Shown: piece after piece, positions 1 through 9,799 of the stretch
Numbering within the stretch: the first letter of the stretch is position 1
How the letters are laid out: each line of letters opens with the position of its first letter
Assembly: GCF_002006345.1 (NCBI RefSeq)
Contig: NZ_LZZM01000043.1
Span: 39,864-103,863 of the forward strand
Source of the DNA: Clostridium puniceum
GTDB taxonomy: Bacteria > Bacillota > Clostridia > Clostridiales > Clostridiaceae
Length of the DNA: 64,000 nt
Direction of reading: 5' to 3'
Notes under the pieces: model-generated
What the model was told of the DNA's origin: nothing
What the model saw: the letters and a program-made list of their open reading frames with translations, nothing else
Databases searched by the model: none
Made by a program: the position numbers and the translations under genes

Positions 1-948
1 TTTAGCTGCATTTGGATCTACTTCTTTTGCTTTATCAGAAACATTTATTGATAAGAAATAAGTTGCTACGTTAGGGAATTTTTTAGCACTTCCATCTTTT
101 AATGCACCTTGTATATCAGACTTTGGTACTGTATCAACCACATCGAATTGACCTGATTTATAACTTGCCCACGCTGAAGTTTCTTCTGCAACAAACTTCA
201 TTGTTAATTTGCTAAGTTTTACTTTATCCTTGTCATAGTAGTTATCATTTTTTTCTAAAACTACCTTATCTTTAATTGTATATTCTGTAATTTTAAACGG
301 ACCATTTGAAACTAATGTTTTTGCATCAGCTGCCCATTCTTTATTACTTTCAACAACCTTTTGATTTACTGGGAAATAGTATGGCTGTGCTGTTAATTCT
401 AAGAAATATGGAGTTGGTCCTTCTAAAGTAACTACTAACGTATTATCATCAGTTGCTTTAACTCCAACGGCATCTGCACTTCCTTTTCCTTCATTATATG
501 CCTGACCACCCTTTAGATAGTATAATTGATATGCATATTCAGATGCTGTTTCAGGATTCAATAATCTCTTCCATTCATATTCATAATCACTTGCCTTAAC
601 TGGATCTCCATTTGACCATTTAAGATCCTTTTTTAAATGGAACGTATATGTTAATTTATCATCAGATACATCCCATTTTTCAGCTTCTCCTGGAACCGCT
701 TTTTCCTTATCATCTAATTCGCATAGACCTGCAAAAGAATTTGATAATATACTAGATCCTGTAGTATCTGTACATAATGCTGGATCTAGAGTTCTTGGAT
801 CTGCTCCTAGATTATAAGTTATTTCTTGTTTGCTTGCAGTTGTTGCTGCTTTGTCATCAGTTTTCGAACCACAACCAGTTAAAATTGAAAGTCCAAGAGT
901 CGCTGCCAATGCCACTGCACAAAGTTTTTTCACTTTGATTGTTTTCAT
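1..948 (-). CDS. oppA: Oligopeptide ABC transporter substrate-binding lipoprotein, C-terminus outside window
   Basis: This is a family 5 solute-binding protein that captures peptides outside the cell for the OppBCDF importer. The first 316 codons are present and the frame is open to the window edge. The N-terminus has basic residues, a hydrophobic stretch and the lipobox LTGC, followed by a Ser/Thr/Lys/Asp-rich linker. The text then matches SBP family 5 (GADPRTLDPAL, then WSNGDPVKASDYEYEWKRLL). The start ATG lies behind a GGGGG ribosome site. It is the last gene of the oppB-C-D-F-A series, 143 bases after oppF, which is a common place for the abundant binding protein. Substrate range cannot be read from sequence. 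Confidence 0.93.
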   Translation of the reverse strand, partial: MKTIKVKKLCAVALAATLGLSILTGCGSKTDDKAATTASKQEITYNLGADPRTLDPALCTDTTGSSILSNSFAGLCELDDKEKAVPGEAEKWDVSDDKLTYTFHLKKDLKWSNGDPVKASDYEYEWKRLLNPETASEYAYQLYYLKGGQAYNEGKGSADAVGVKATDDNTLVVTLEGPTPYFLELTAQPYYFPVNQKVVESNKEWAADAKTLVSNGPFKITEYTIKDKVVLEKNDNYYDKDKVKLSKLTMKFVAEETSAWASYKSGQFDVVDTVPKSDIQGALKDGSAKKFPNVATYFLSINVSDKAKEVDPNAAK

Positions 949-1091
949 TGTATATTCCCCCTTAATTAATTATTATTTATTTATAATATCTGTTTAAGTT
1001 ATTATTTCTAAATTTCCTTAACAGTATACTATTCAATTTAATTTATTTTATGTTTTATAATAATTTTCATGCTTAATTGCTTTTACAAAGA

Positions 1092-2072
1092 CTAGTCATA
1101 TAAATGACATGCTACAAAATGTCCTGGTTTAACTTCTTTTAATTCTGGATCAATTTCTGAACAAATTGGTTTTGCATATTTACATCTGCCTTTAAATCTA
1201 CATCCTGGTGGTGGATCTATTGGAGATGGAATATCTCCTTCTAGAACTATTCTTTGACTATTTTTAGCCACCTCAGGATCTGGTATTGGAACTGCTGAAA
1301 GTAGTGCTTGAGTATATGGATGCAATCCTTCTGAATATACTTTATTACTTTCACCTTTTTCAACCATTCTTCCAAGATACATAACTCCAATATGAGTTGA
1401 TATATGTTTAACCATTGAAAGATCATGAGCTATAAAAAGATAAGTTAATCCCAATTCTTCTTGAAGCTCTTCAAGCATATTTATTACTTGCGCTTGAATT
1501 GAAACGTCAAGAGCTGATATTGGCTCATCACATACTATTAACGCAGGTTCTACAGCTAATGCTCTTGCAATACCTATTCTTTGTCTTTGTCCTCCTGAAA
1601 ATTCATGAGGATATCTATTTATATGGTCACTTGCAAGACCTACTTTTGATAATAAACTTCTTATTCTTTCTGTTCTTGCTTCACCTGTTAATAGTTTATG
1701 AATATCAATAGCTTCTCCAATTATATCTCCAACTGTCATTCTTGGATTTAAAGATGCATATGGATCTTGGAAAATCATTTGCATTTCTTTTCTTAAAGGA
1801 ACCATTTCCTTAACTGAATTCTTTGTTATATCTTTTCCATTGAATATTACTTGACCTAATGTTGGTTCATAAAGCTTCAATATAGTTCTTCCTGTAGTTG
1901 TCTTACCACAACCAGATTCACCAACAAGACCTAAAGTTTCACCTTTCTTAATTGTAAATGAAACTCTATCTACTGCTTTAACATAACTTTTACCTTTAAA
2001 TAAGCCTTTGTTTGCAGGGAAGTATTTACATAAGTCTTTAACTTCTAAAATTATATCTTTATTGTCTTCCAC
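1092..2072 (-). CDS. oppF: Oligopeptide ABC transporter ATP-binding protein OppF
   Basis: This is one of the two cytoplasmic ATPases that drive peptide import. Walker A is GESGCGKT at residues 51-58, the ABC signature is FSGGQRQR and Walker B ends in [10 protein letters not shown], followed by the H-loop AHD. The C-terminal extension has the Cys-rich oligopeptide/dipeptide transporter pattern ([12 protein letters not shown], then a final Cys-His). The length of 326 residues is normal for OppF. Its first base coincides with the last base of oppD, so translation of the two ATPases is probably coupled. Assignment to OppF rather than DppF or AppF follows gene order. Confidence 0.93.
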   Translation of the reverse strand: MEDNKDIILEVKDLCKYFPANKGLFKGKSYVKAVDRVSFTIKKGETLGLVGESGCGKTTTGRTILKLYEPTLGQVIFNGKDITKNSVKEMVPLRKEMQMIFQDPYASLNPRMTVGDIIGEAIDIHKLLTGEARTERIRSLLSKVGLASDHINRYPHEFSGGQRQRIGIARALAVEPALIVCDEPISALDVSIQAQVINMLEELQEELGLTYLFIAHDLSMVKHISTHIGVMYLGRMVEKGESNKVYSEGLHPYTQALLSAVPIPDPEVAKNSQRIVLEGDIPSPIDPPPGCRFKGRCKYAKPICSEIDPELKEVKPGHFVACHLYD

Positions 2073-3079
2073 TACTCCATCCTCCTTATAGGTGACTCAA
2101 TCTTTGGTGCATCTTCATGACATAACCAGCATGCTGTTTGATGTTTTTCTCCTACTTCAAATAATGGAGGTTGCTTTTGAATACAAATCTTCATCGCATA
2201 ATCACATCTAGCTGCAAATGGACATCCAATTGGCGGCTTTAACAAATCTGGTGGCTGCCCCTCAATTGGAATCAATTTTTCTTTATTATCTGATTTAGGA
2301 TTTGGAACACTTCTTAAAAGTCCCCAAGTATATGGGTGTTTTCCTCTGTAAAATATATCTTCAGTAGTTCCAGTCTCCACTATTATTCCACCATACATCA
2401 CATTTATTCTAGTACAAACATCCGCAACAACTCCTAAATCATGAGTTATTAATATTATTGCAGTATCAAGTTTTTCTTTTAAATCCTTCATTAAATCTAA
2501 AATTTGAGCTTGAATTGTAACATCTAATGCTGTTGTTGGCTCATCAGCTATAATAAGCTTTGGCTCACAAATTAAACTCATAGCTATCATTGCTCTTTGC
2601 CTCATACCTCCTGAGAATTCATGAGGATATTGCTTCATTCTCTTTTCTGGACTTGGTATTCCAACTAATCTAAGCATTTTTATAGCTTCTTTTTTAGCTT
2701 CTGCTTTACTTATTTTTTTATGCTTTAATATAGGTTCCATTAACTGGTCTCCTATTGTATATACTGGATTTAATGACGTCATAGGATCTTGAAATATCAT
2801 ACCTATATCATTTCCCCTGATAGCTTCCATTTCAGATTCTTTAACATTCGAAATATCCTTACCATTAAAGTGTATTTCTCCACCTGCAAGTCTTCCATTA
2901 TCAGCTAATAACCTCATAATTGACATCATAGTAACACTTTTACCACAACCAGATTCTCCAACTATACCTAATGCTTCTCCTTTTTCTAAGTAAAAAGATA
3001 CACCTCTTACTGCATGCACTTCACCAGCCCCAGTTTTAAAGGAGGTTTCCAAATTTTTTATATCTAATAACTTTTCCAT
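2072..3079 (-). CDS. oppD: Oligopeptide ABC transporter ATP-binding protein OppD
   Basis: This is the second ATPase of the importer. Walker A is GESGCGKS at residues 41-48, the signature is FSGGMRQR, and Walker B is IIADEPTTALD followed by THD. The C-terminal oligopeptide-transporter domain carries GCPFAARCDYA and a terminal Cys-containing segment. The 335 residues fit OppD. It sits 14 bases after oppC and abuts oppF. The Met in the signature (GGMRQR) against Gln in OppF is the usual difference between D and F subunits. Confidence 0.93.
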   Translation of the reverse strand: MEKLLDIKNLETSFKTGAGEVHAVRGVSFYLEKGEALGIVGESGCGKSVTMMSIMRLLADNGRLAGGEIHFNGKDISNVKESEMEAIRGNDIGMIFQDPMTSLNPVYTIGDQLMEPILKHKKISKAEAKKEAIKMLRLVGIPSPEKRMKQYPHEFSGGMRQRAMIAMSLICEPKLIIADEPTTALDVTIQAQILDLMKDLKEKLDTAIILITHDLGVVADVCTRINVMYGGIIVETGTTEDIFYRGKHPYTWGLLRSVPNPKSDNKEKLIPIEGQPPDLLKPPIGCPFAARCDYAMKICIQKQPPLFEVGEKHQTACWLCHEDAPKIESPIRRME

Positions 3080-3093
3080 ATGTACTTCTCCTC

Positions 3094-4038
3094 CTATCTC
3101 TTGTTTTTAGGATCTAGTGCCTGACTTAATCCATCACCAAAAAGGTTGAATGCTAATATAATTAAACAAATCATCATTGAGGGAAATACTAATTGATATG
3201 GATATGTATAAATACCAACCATTGCTTCATTAGCTAACGTTCCCAAAGATGCTCTTGGCGCTGCAATTCCTAGCCCTATAAAACTTAAAAACGCTTCAGT
3301 AAATACAGCCTCTGGAATTAATAATGTTAATGTAACCATTATTGATCCAATGCAATTCGGTATTAAATGTCTTATTAATATTCTAAAATTTGATGCACCT
3401 AAAGACTTTGCTGCAAGAACAAATTCTTGCTGCTTTAATTGAAGTACATCACCTCTTACTATTCTAGCCATTCCAATCCAATATGTTATAGAAAGTCCTA
3501 AGACAATTGTAGAAAGCCCACTTCCAGATGATCCCGGTTTACTTAAAATAGCCATAAACAATATTACATATATAGTTAATGGGATTGAGTATAAGACATC
3601 AACTATCCTCATTAATATATTATCTATCATTCCACCAAAGAAACCAGCTACTCCACCGTATATTACACCAATGCATAAATTTATAACTGCTGCCAAAACA
3701 GCAATCATTAATGAATATCTTGCTCCATAGAAATTTCTAACAAATAAATCTCTTCCAAGATTGTCTGTTCCAAACCAATGCTCTGCTGAAGGCTTTAAAT
3801 AGGTTTGTGATAAATCATTAGCTGCATAATCATATTTAGATAACATAGGAACTAAAATAGCAGCAGCAACAATAGCTATTATTACTACAAGTGATACCAT
3901 TGCAAGTTTATCTTTTCTTAATCTATTCCATGCATCCTTCCAATAACCAACACTTGGTCTAACTACGGTATTAACTTTCTTTTCATCTTCACTTAGAGGA
4001 GTAAATAAGTCCTTTTCAATTTTTAAATGATTTTCCAT
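3094..4038 (-). CDS. oppC: Oligopeptide ABC transporter permease OppC
   Basis: This is an inner-membrane permease of the BPD_transp_1 family. The soluble N-terminus is followed by a first transmembrane helix near residues 45-70 (MVSLVVIIAIVAAAILVPML), the OppC N-terminal arrangement. A periplasmic segment (HWFGTDNLGRDLFVRNFYGAR) is highly typical of OppC/DppC. Five further helices follow, with the coupling EAA loop around AAKSLGASNFRILIRHLIPN. The length of 314 residues is normal. It lies 18 bases downstream of oppB with its own AGGAG site. Confidence 0.93.
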   Translation of the reverse strand: MENHLKIEKDLFTPLSEDEKKVNTVVRPSVGYWKDAWNRLRKDKLAMVSLVVIIAIVAAAILVPMLSKYDYAANDLSQTYLKPSAEHWFGTDNLGRDLFVRNFYGARYSLMIAVLAAVINLCIGVIYGGVAGFFGGMIDNILMRIVDVLYSIPLTIYVILFMAILSKPGSSGSGLSTIVLGLSITYWIGMARIVRGDVLQLKQQEFVLAAKSLGASNFRILIRHLIPNCIGSIMVTLTLLIPEAVFTEAFLSFIGLGIAAPRASLGTLANEAMVGIYTYPYQLVFPSMMICLIILAFNLFGDGLSQALDPKNKR

Positions 4039-4056
4039 TACTACTTCTTCTCCTCC

Positions 4057-4983
4057 CTAAACTTCTGCATCTTGTAATTTTATTCTTGGGTCAATTAATA
4101 CATATAATATATCTACTAAAAAAGCAAAGAATACTAACATTGTACAATAAAATACGGTTACTCCAAGTAGCATCGTATAGTCTCTATTTGTAACTGATTG
4201 CACGAACTCATTTCCAAGTCCTGGAATCGCAAAAATCTTTTCTGTTATAAAACTTCCTGTTAGTAAGCTTGCTATTAATGGTCCTACGTATGTAACTATT
4301 GGAATCAATGAATTCCTCAATGCATGCTTAAATATAACCGTCCCTTTACTTAATCCCTTTGCCTTTGCAGTTCTAATGTAGTCAGCTTTTAATACATCTA
4401 TTAATTTACTTCTTGTAAGTCTTGTAATGAATGATAAAGATGCTGCTGATAAAGCCATACACGGCATTATATAATTTTTCCAACTATCGAATCCTGTTGC
4501 TGGTAATAATCCATACTCAACAGCCAATACATATATTAAAACAGCTCCTATTACGAAACTTGGTATAGTTGTACATAATGTAGCAATAAATACTATTAAT
4601 TTATCTGGCCACTTTCCATTCTTTAGTGCTGCAAGAACTCCAAGAATTATGCCACCTGATATAGCAATTAATACAGCTACTCCACCTATCTTTGCAGAAG
4701 CTGGAAATGATTTAGTTATAGTTTCTGTTACGCCTCTGCCTTTAAAAATCATTGATTCACCAAAGTCTCCTTGAACCAAGTTTCCCATATACATTGCATA
4801 TTGCTCCATTAAAGGTTTGTCCATTCCATATTTAGCTTCCATATTAGCTTTAACTTGAGGTGTTAATTTTTCACCATCGAACGGACCTCCTGGCATAAGC
4901 CTCATTAGAAAAAATGTCACCGTTATTACAACCCATATTGTTAATAGGCTTGTAAGAAATCTTTTTCCAATATATTTTAACAT
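4057..4983 (-). CDS. oppB: Oligopeptide ABC transporter permease OppB
   Basis: This is the first permease of the operon, with six predicted membrane helices. The N-terminal helix (LTSLLTIWVVITVTFFLMRL) and the motif MPGGPF are diagnostic of the OppB/DppB family. The EAA loop is seen at IRTAKAKGLSKGTVIFKHAL. It has a length of 308 residues and is the first large gene of the oppBCDFA unit. The 250-base leader contains a promoter-like pair, a small ORF and a cre-like site, described separately. Confidence 0.93.
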   Translation of the reverse strand: MLKYIGKRFLTSLLTIWVVITVTFFLMRLMPGGPFDGEKLTPQVKANMEAKYGMDKPLMEQYAMYMGNLVQGDFGESMIFKGRGVTETITKSFPASAKIGGVAVLIAISGGIILGVLAALKNGKWPDKLIVFIATLCTTIPSFVIGAVLIYVLAVEYGLLPATGFDSWKNYIMPCMALSAASLSFITRLTRSKLIDVLKADYIRTAKAKGLSKGTVIFKHALRNSLIPIVTYVGPLIASLLTGSFITEKIFAIPGLGNEFVQSVTNRDYTMLLGVTVFYCTMLVFFAFLVDILYVLIDPRIKLQDAEV

Positions 4984-5066
4984 GTTTCCCTCTCCTTCTT
5001 TTCTATTCGTATATGAATTATTTATATAATTCTTTTGATGATTAAATTATAAAATAAAGTAAATAC

Positions 5067-5237
5067 CTAATTTAATATGTATTTATCTTTATTGTATATA
5101 GAAAGCGCTTCCATATCATTAAAGATGTTCAACATACGAATGGAGTCATTAAACTCATTCTTACGGCCTAATAACTCCTTTGTTATTTTAACTTTATTAA
5201 TATTTAATTTTTTTTCAATAATATTTAACTTATTCAT
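5067..5237 (-). CDS. Small ORF in the opp leader, 56 aa, function unknown
   Basis: An open frame from an ATG encodes a mixed-charge peptide beginning MNKLNIIEKKLNINKVK and ending DKYILN. The ATG lies only about 8 bases after the predicted transcription start, so there is no room for a ribosome site and it would be nearly leaderless. It ends 83 bases before oppB. It could be a leader peptide, a remnant of a regulator or a chance frame; no family is recognised. The cre-like site at 5100-5113 lies inside it. Confidence 0.3.
   Translation of the reverse strand: MNKLNIIEKKLNINKVKITKELLGRKNEFNDSIRMLNIFNDMEALSIYNKDKYILN
5100..5113 (-). promoter_or_regulatory. Candidate cre (CcpA) site in opp leader
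   Basis: Read on the minus strand, TGGAAGCGCTTTCT matches 12 of 14 positions of the catabolite responsive element consensus TGWNANCGNTNWCA. It lies about 130 bases downstream of the predicted start of transcription, where CcpA could act as a roadblock. Binding is inference. Confidence 0.4.
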
Positions 5238-5251
5238 AATTTAATATTATT

Positions 5252-5280
5252 ATAATAATATTATTATCGATGAGTGTCAA
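5252..5280 (-). promoter_or_regulatory. Probable sigma-A promoter of the opp operon
   Basis: On the minus strand a perfect -35 box TTGACA (5275-5280) is followed after 17 bases by TATTAT (5252-5257), a one-mismatch -10 box. Transcription would start near 5245 and run into oppB. No better pair was seen between here and the oppB start. Confidence 0.6.
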
Positions 5281-5324
5281 TATTTTATTTAAATTAAGCA
5301 AAACAAAATTCAACAAAGTGACAA

Positions 5325-5492
5325 TTAACAAAAATTTTTCTTTACTTTTGTTAATTCTTCTATATTAAATGTTTTTTCTTGGATGATAAGCATTAATGAA
5401 GGAATTATATTATTATAGATTGTTCCTAACATGCTTGAAATTTCTATATATACACATCCTTCTGAAATGCTAATTTTCAAGCTTTTAACCAT
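5325..5492 (-). CDS. Possible small protein, 55 aa, unknown
   Basis: An ATG-started frame begins MVKSLKISISEGCVYIEIS and ends with Cys. The pattern alternates hydrophobic and polar residues and looks like a folded small protein. An AGAGG element lies upstream but is further from the ATG than usual (about 14 bases). It is on the same strand as opp, ending 45 bases before the opp -35 box. No family is recognised and a chance ORF is possible. Confidence 0.28.
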   Translation of the reverse strand: MVKSLKISISEGCVYIEISSMLGTIYNNIIPSLMLIIQEKTFNIEELTKVKKNFC

Positions 5493-5672
5493 TATTTTTA
5501 ATTATTACCTCTTACACATATCCATATTTAACCTTATTTATCGAATTATTTCACATTTGTCCATAAAAAATTTTGCTCACAAAAATTAAAAAATTTAAAT
5601 TGCAACAATTCTTTAATTTATTAATATTTTCAACTTAAATTATTTATTTTTTAATATTTGTTATTAAATTTT

Positions 5673-5852
5673 TTAATTATAATAATCATCAAAATATAAT
5701 ACTGATTCTGTTTCTCTACAATATTTAACACACATGCATTGCGCTAGCTTTCTAGGACATTTATAACATAAACAAGTTAAATCTTTACCATCGCATTTTC
5801 CTTGTTTCAATTCTATACAATCTCCACAGTTTACTCCATTTCCTGCTGGCAT
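5673..5852 (-). CDS. Cysteine-rich small protein, 59 aa
   Basis: The protein starts MPAGNGVNCGDCIELK and contains nine cysteines in 59 residues (positions 9, 12, 20, 27, 29, 32, 39, 41 and 45), then an acidic, Tyr-rich tail. The CxxC and CxCxxC spacing suggests a zinc- or iron-binding knuckle. There is no signal peptide or membrane segment. AGGAG lies 12 bases before the ATG. It lies 168 bases downstream of the M13 peptidase gene on the same strand. It is probably a genuine clostridial small protein whose role I do not know. Confidence 0.6.
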   Translation of the reverse strand: MPAGNGVNCGDCIELKQGKCDGKDLTCLCYKCPRKLAQCMCVKYCRETESVLYFDDYYN

Positions 5853-6019
5853 AATAAACTCACTGCTCCTTTAAATTTAAGACATCTTACTTTAATATTA
5901 ATCAAAAGCTCACAAATGTCAAATTATTATTCTATTTCATAAAACAAAAACCTATAATCCTAGAACTAACATCTATAATTTAAGCATAGATAATAAAAAA
6001 CTATCTACACTTAATTTTC

Positions 6020-8056
6020 TTACCAAATCCCTAATCTATATTCTGGGGTAATATACATTCCATCATTCTCAGATATACCATAGGTATCATAGAATTTCTG
6101 GAATTGGGCTAAAACTGCATTAACTCTAAATTTATTAGGTGAATGTTCATCTAAAAGCAGAACATACTTTGCATATTCTTTTGTTGTTATTTGTCGCCAA
6201 GTGACTGCATAGCTTTCAAAAAACGCTTTATAATTTGGTTCATCCATAGTTGAAAGTATATCAAGAAGGCATGACATTCCCCCAATATCAGCAATGTTTT
6301 CTCCAACTGTACGATAACCATCAATGTTTTGTCCCGGCAATGCTTCTATTAGATCATAAAATTGAGCAATTTTCCAAGCCTTTTCTTTAAACTGTTTATA
6401 TTCTCCATCGTTCCACCAATTATTTAAATTTCCTTCTGAATCATATAACGACCCAGTATTATCAAATGCATGGCTAATTTCATGCCCTATAATCGATCCT
6501 ATTCCACCTAAATTTTCTTCTTTACTTCCATTAGGATTATAAAAATGACCTTGAATAATTCCGCCTGGAATTATAATTGAATTTTCATTCGCACTATAAA
6601 AGGCATTAACTGTTTGAGGTGTAAATCCTTCTTTACTTTTGTCTATCTGCTTGTTTATTTTACTAAATATTCTTTCATTTGCAGAAGCTCTTAATGTCAT
6701 TATATTCTCAAAAAGCGAACCACCTTCTGCATAAGATTTAATATTTATTTTTGAATAATTAAGCCAATTTTCTGGATAGCCTATTTTTACCGTTAATTTA
6801 TCTAATTTATTAATAGCATTGCTTTTAGTTGATGTACTCATCCAATTAAGATTATTAATACGCTTCTTATATGTTTCTATAATCTCTTTTGTTATAGCTT
6901 CTACATCTTCCTTTGTTTTTTTAGGAATATATCTATCCGCATAAATTTTTCCAATAACCATTCCCATAGTTGAATTTATTGTATAAATAGCATCATCTTC
7001 TTTTGATTCGTCTCCCGTTATTCCTAGCAAACTACTTTCATATTCCTTGTTTGCCTTTTCAAAATCTTCACTTAAATAACTCGCTGCATGTATCAAATTA
7101 ACTATTTCAATATAATTCTTTATAATTGGCACATTTTCTTGTGTATATATTTTATTAAAAGCTACTAACCATTTTGGATCTTCTAAAATAATTTTATTTG
7201 CTTTATCTATTCCTAAGGAACTCATAATAGCTGGCAGATTTAGATTTGGTGCTAAATCATTAAGTTGATTTAGAGTATACACATTATACATGGATTCTAT
7301 TAAATTTTCCGTGGTAGACTTCTCTTTTTTTCCTTTAATATACGGTGCTATCATACCTTCAAATTTAAACATATTCTCTACTTTAACTTTTGCCTGTTCC
7401 TTTGTATATCCACTTAATATTAAAATCTTATTGTAATATTCTTCTGTTAATTTCTTATTTTTAAATGTTTCTTCTGTTGGATTAGTGTATTCATCTGAAT
7501 CTCCTAAGCTAAGTCCTGTACTATCTATATATAATACATTGGTTTTAGCATCTTTTACATCTCTTTCTACAACAAATTTCATTGTTGAATTTACTATATT
7601 CTTGTTGTACCACAACTTTCCAATATCATCTGTTGTTTTTGCTACTCTAATTTCATCTAAGATTTTTTGAACTGGTTTTAAACCTTCCTTATTTCGGGCT
7701 TCTACATTTAATGTATTATTGTACAAATTAATTATTTTCTTTTCATCACTATTTTCTGGATATTTATCTTTATCAATTAGCAATTGATTAATTATATCTT
7801 TTGTTTGGCTTGTCACTTTTTCTTCAACCTGATCAAAGGTTGAATTAGTTGACTTTCCATCTTCAATTTTTGTGTTGTTCATCCATTGGCTATTTATTGC
7901 ATCATAAAAATCATCTTGTACTCGTACACTTTGATTAGTACTTGCAGCTTCAACTTTTGTTTCTGCTGCTATCGCATTAGTATATGACACAGGACTCATC
8001 ATATACATGAACATAAATATACTAGCTATAATTCCCCATCTTTTAATCTTATCCAT
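6020..8056 (-). CDS. pepO: Secreted M13-family zinc metallopeptidase (PepO/neprilysin type)
   Basis: This is an endopeptidase of the neprilysin family that cleaves short peptides. The N-terminus is a signal peptide (basic, then a hydrophobic core, then a TNAIAAE cleavage region), so the enzyme acts outside the membrane. The M13 N-terminal domain begins at VQDDFYDAINSQWM. The zinc site HEISH is at residues 525-529 and the third ligand lies in ENIAD (586-590). The substrate-binding sequence NAFYSANENSIIIPGGI precedes it. The 678 residues match the family. Proximity to the opp importer suggests peptide scavenging, which is inference. Confidence 0.92.
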   Translation of the reverse strand: MDKIKRWGIIASIFMFMYMMSPVSYTNAIAAETKVEAASTNQSVRVQDDFYDAINSQWMNNTKIEDGKSTNSTFDQVEEKVTSQTKDIINQLLIDKDKYPENSDEKKIINLYNNTLNVEARNKEGLKPVQKILDEIRVAKTTDDIGKLWYNKNIVNSTMKFVVERDVKDAKTNVLYIDSTGLSLGDSDEYTNPTEETFKNKKLTEEYYNKILILSGYTKEQAKVKVENMFKFEGMIAPYIKGKKEKSTTENLIESMYNVYTLNQLNDLAPNLNLPAIMSSLGIDKANKIILEDPKWLVAFNKIYTQENVPIIKNYIEIVNLIHAASYLSEDFEKANKEYESSLLGITGDESKEDDAIYTINSTMGMVIGKIYADRYIPKKTKEDVEAITKEIIETYKKRINNLNWMSTSTKSNAINKLDKLTVKIGYPENWLNYSKINIKSYAEGGSLFENIMTLRASANERIFSKINKQIDKSKEGFTPQTVNAFYSANENSIIIPGGIIQGHFYNPNGSKEENLGGIGSIIGHEISHAFDNTGSLYDSEGNLNNWWNDGEYKQFKEKAWKIAQFYDLIEALPGQNIDGYRTVGENIADIGGMSCLLDILSTMDEPNYKAFFESYAVTWRQITTKEYAKYVLLLDEHSPNKFRVNAVLAQFQKFYDTYGISENDGMYITPEYRLGIW

Positions 8057-8182
8057 TATTTTGCCCTCTCTCTATTATGATTTTTAAAGTATTCATAACA
8101 TAGATAATAAATTCAAGAATTTAGTACATCTTCTTGTTTCTAAATACTTGAAATTCTAATAATATCAAACTCTTATAGACTT

Positions 8183-9520
8183 CTAATAATTAGGCTTGTC
8201 CAAATAAATGTATCCATATAAGTAACTTGTTTCATATATTTCTCTATATTTGAATGTTACACCATGCCACATAGATTCTGATATGTAGACTTTATTATTT
8301 TCTATTTTCTCAACAACAGCGACATGTCCGCTTCCACCAGAGTTTGGTAAACTAGACTTCCATACTGCAATAGCTCCAACTCTAGGTTCAGAACCATATT
8401 TATATTTACCACTCTTCTTATTTGCATCCCACCATTCATATCCATTACCTATAAATCCTGCATCAGTTGGCTTACTTCCAGTAATTTCCCACGCACGTCC
8501 CCATGCGTACCAAGTACAGTTACCTTTAATTAACCTTCCACCACTAGAAAATGGAGGTGAAAGCTTTACCTTGTAGAAAATATTGTCATCTGAATAATAA
8601 CGTTTGTCATCCAAGCTTGGTTCTTTATCCCTTATTATACCTTTGGCTAGTGAAGCATCTGTTAAGTTTTTATTATCATTTCCCACAGATGGTTTCTCTA
8701 CCGTTGTAACATCTACATTGGAATCTAATGCTTGCTCGGAATTTTTAGGTTTTTCAAAACTAATCCACTTAGAACTTACCCAGCCTTTTTTATCATTTAC
8801 AATTATAGGATAAAAACCATCTTCTTCATCATCAATAATTTTAACTTCCTTATTTTTAGCCACAGTTCCTATTATCTCTGAAGAAATTAATGCTGATGAA
8901 CGAATATTTAATAAATCCCCATTAGTAGCAACATATCCTATACGGCTTTTAGTATCACTATTATCTTTTTCAATTGAAGTTTCCATATTTTCCTCTGACT
9001 CATTGTTTATATTATTTTTAGCACTTCCTAGATTTTTTGAGTCTGATTTAATTTCTTGAACGATTTCCTTACCGCTTATCATTGCTCCACTTTCTGAAAA
9101 AGTATAAACTTGCCCATCAATGCCAATAGTTCCTGTTTCCATTTGTCCACTGAAATTCATAAAATACCATGTACCGTTATCACTAACCCAACCAGTGCTC
9201 ATAGTTCCATCTGAATTAAAATGATACCACTTTTCGTCTATTTTTTTCCAGCCGGTTTCCATTGATCCACTCTCAGATAAACTGTACCATTTTTCATTTA
9301 ATTTAATCCAGCCAATTTTCATCATTCCATTTTCATCAAAATAATACCACTTCTCATCAATTTCTTTCCATCCAGTAGCTTTAACATCATTTTCTACCCA
9401 ATTCCAATTACTTTTAGAATCTTTTAGCCACTTAGCCGATGCTGGCACATAATTTATATTTGTTATTATTAAAGTTAATACTGCTGCTCTTATTATCTTT
9501 TTAATAAATTCTTTCTTCAC
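8183..9520 (-). CDS. Secreted CHAP-domain peptidoglycan hydrolase with cell-wall-binding repeats and SH3b domain
   Basis: This is a cell-wall hydrolase, probably an amidase or endopeptidase. An N-terminal signal peptide ends near PASAKW. About five choline-binding-type repeats follow (for example GWKEIDEKWYYFDENG and GWIKLNEKWYSLSESG), then a Ser/Lys/Asn linker, a bacterial SH3 domain (GDLLNIRSSALISSEIIGTV) and a C-terminal CHAP domain. The CHAP catalytic Cys is in GNCTWYAWGR and the His in GSGHVAVVEKI. At 445 residues it has the common clostridial autolysin architecture. It is a single gene with a GGGG-type ribosome site. Whether the repeats bind choline is not known. Confidence 0.9.
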   Translation of the reverse strand: MKKEFIKKIIRAAVLTLIITNINYVPASAKWLKDSKSNWNWVENDVKATGWKEIDEKWYYFDENGMMKIGWIKLNEKWYSLSESGSMETGWKKIDEKWYHFNSDGTMSTGWVSDNGTWYFMNFSGQMETGTIGIDGQVYTFSESGAMISGKEIVQEIKSDSKNLGSAKNNINNESEENMETSIEKDNSDTKSRIGYVATNGDLLNIRSSALISSEIIGTVAKNKEVKIIDDEEDGFYPIIVNDKKGWVSSKWISFEKPKNSEQALDSNVDVTTVEKPSVGNDNKNLTDASLAKGIIRDKEPSLDDKRYYSDDNIFYKVKLSPPFSSGGRLIKGNCTWYAWGRAWEITGSKPTDAGFIGNGYEWWDANKKSGKYKYGSEPRVGAIAVWKSSLPNSGGSGHVAVVEKIENNKVYISESMWHGVTFKYREIYETSYLYGYIYLDKPNY

Positions 9521-9799
9521 TCTCCACTACCCCTTTTTATAAATTATTTTTATAATTCATTTATTATACGTAATTTCATTCTGAATTGGATTAAAATCAT
9601 AATAGTCATATAATAACTATTAAATGAAACTAATAATCTCATATAATTTACAATTCATATTTATTGTGAATTAATCCTTATACTTTAAATATTAACTCAA
9701 AATTATGTAATTAACAAATATAATATAAAAAAAATGACCCACTATAAATTTTGTAAGTCATTTTATCTTTCTAAAATTCCAAATTTAATTTTTAACAAA

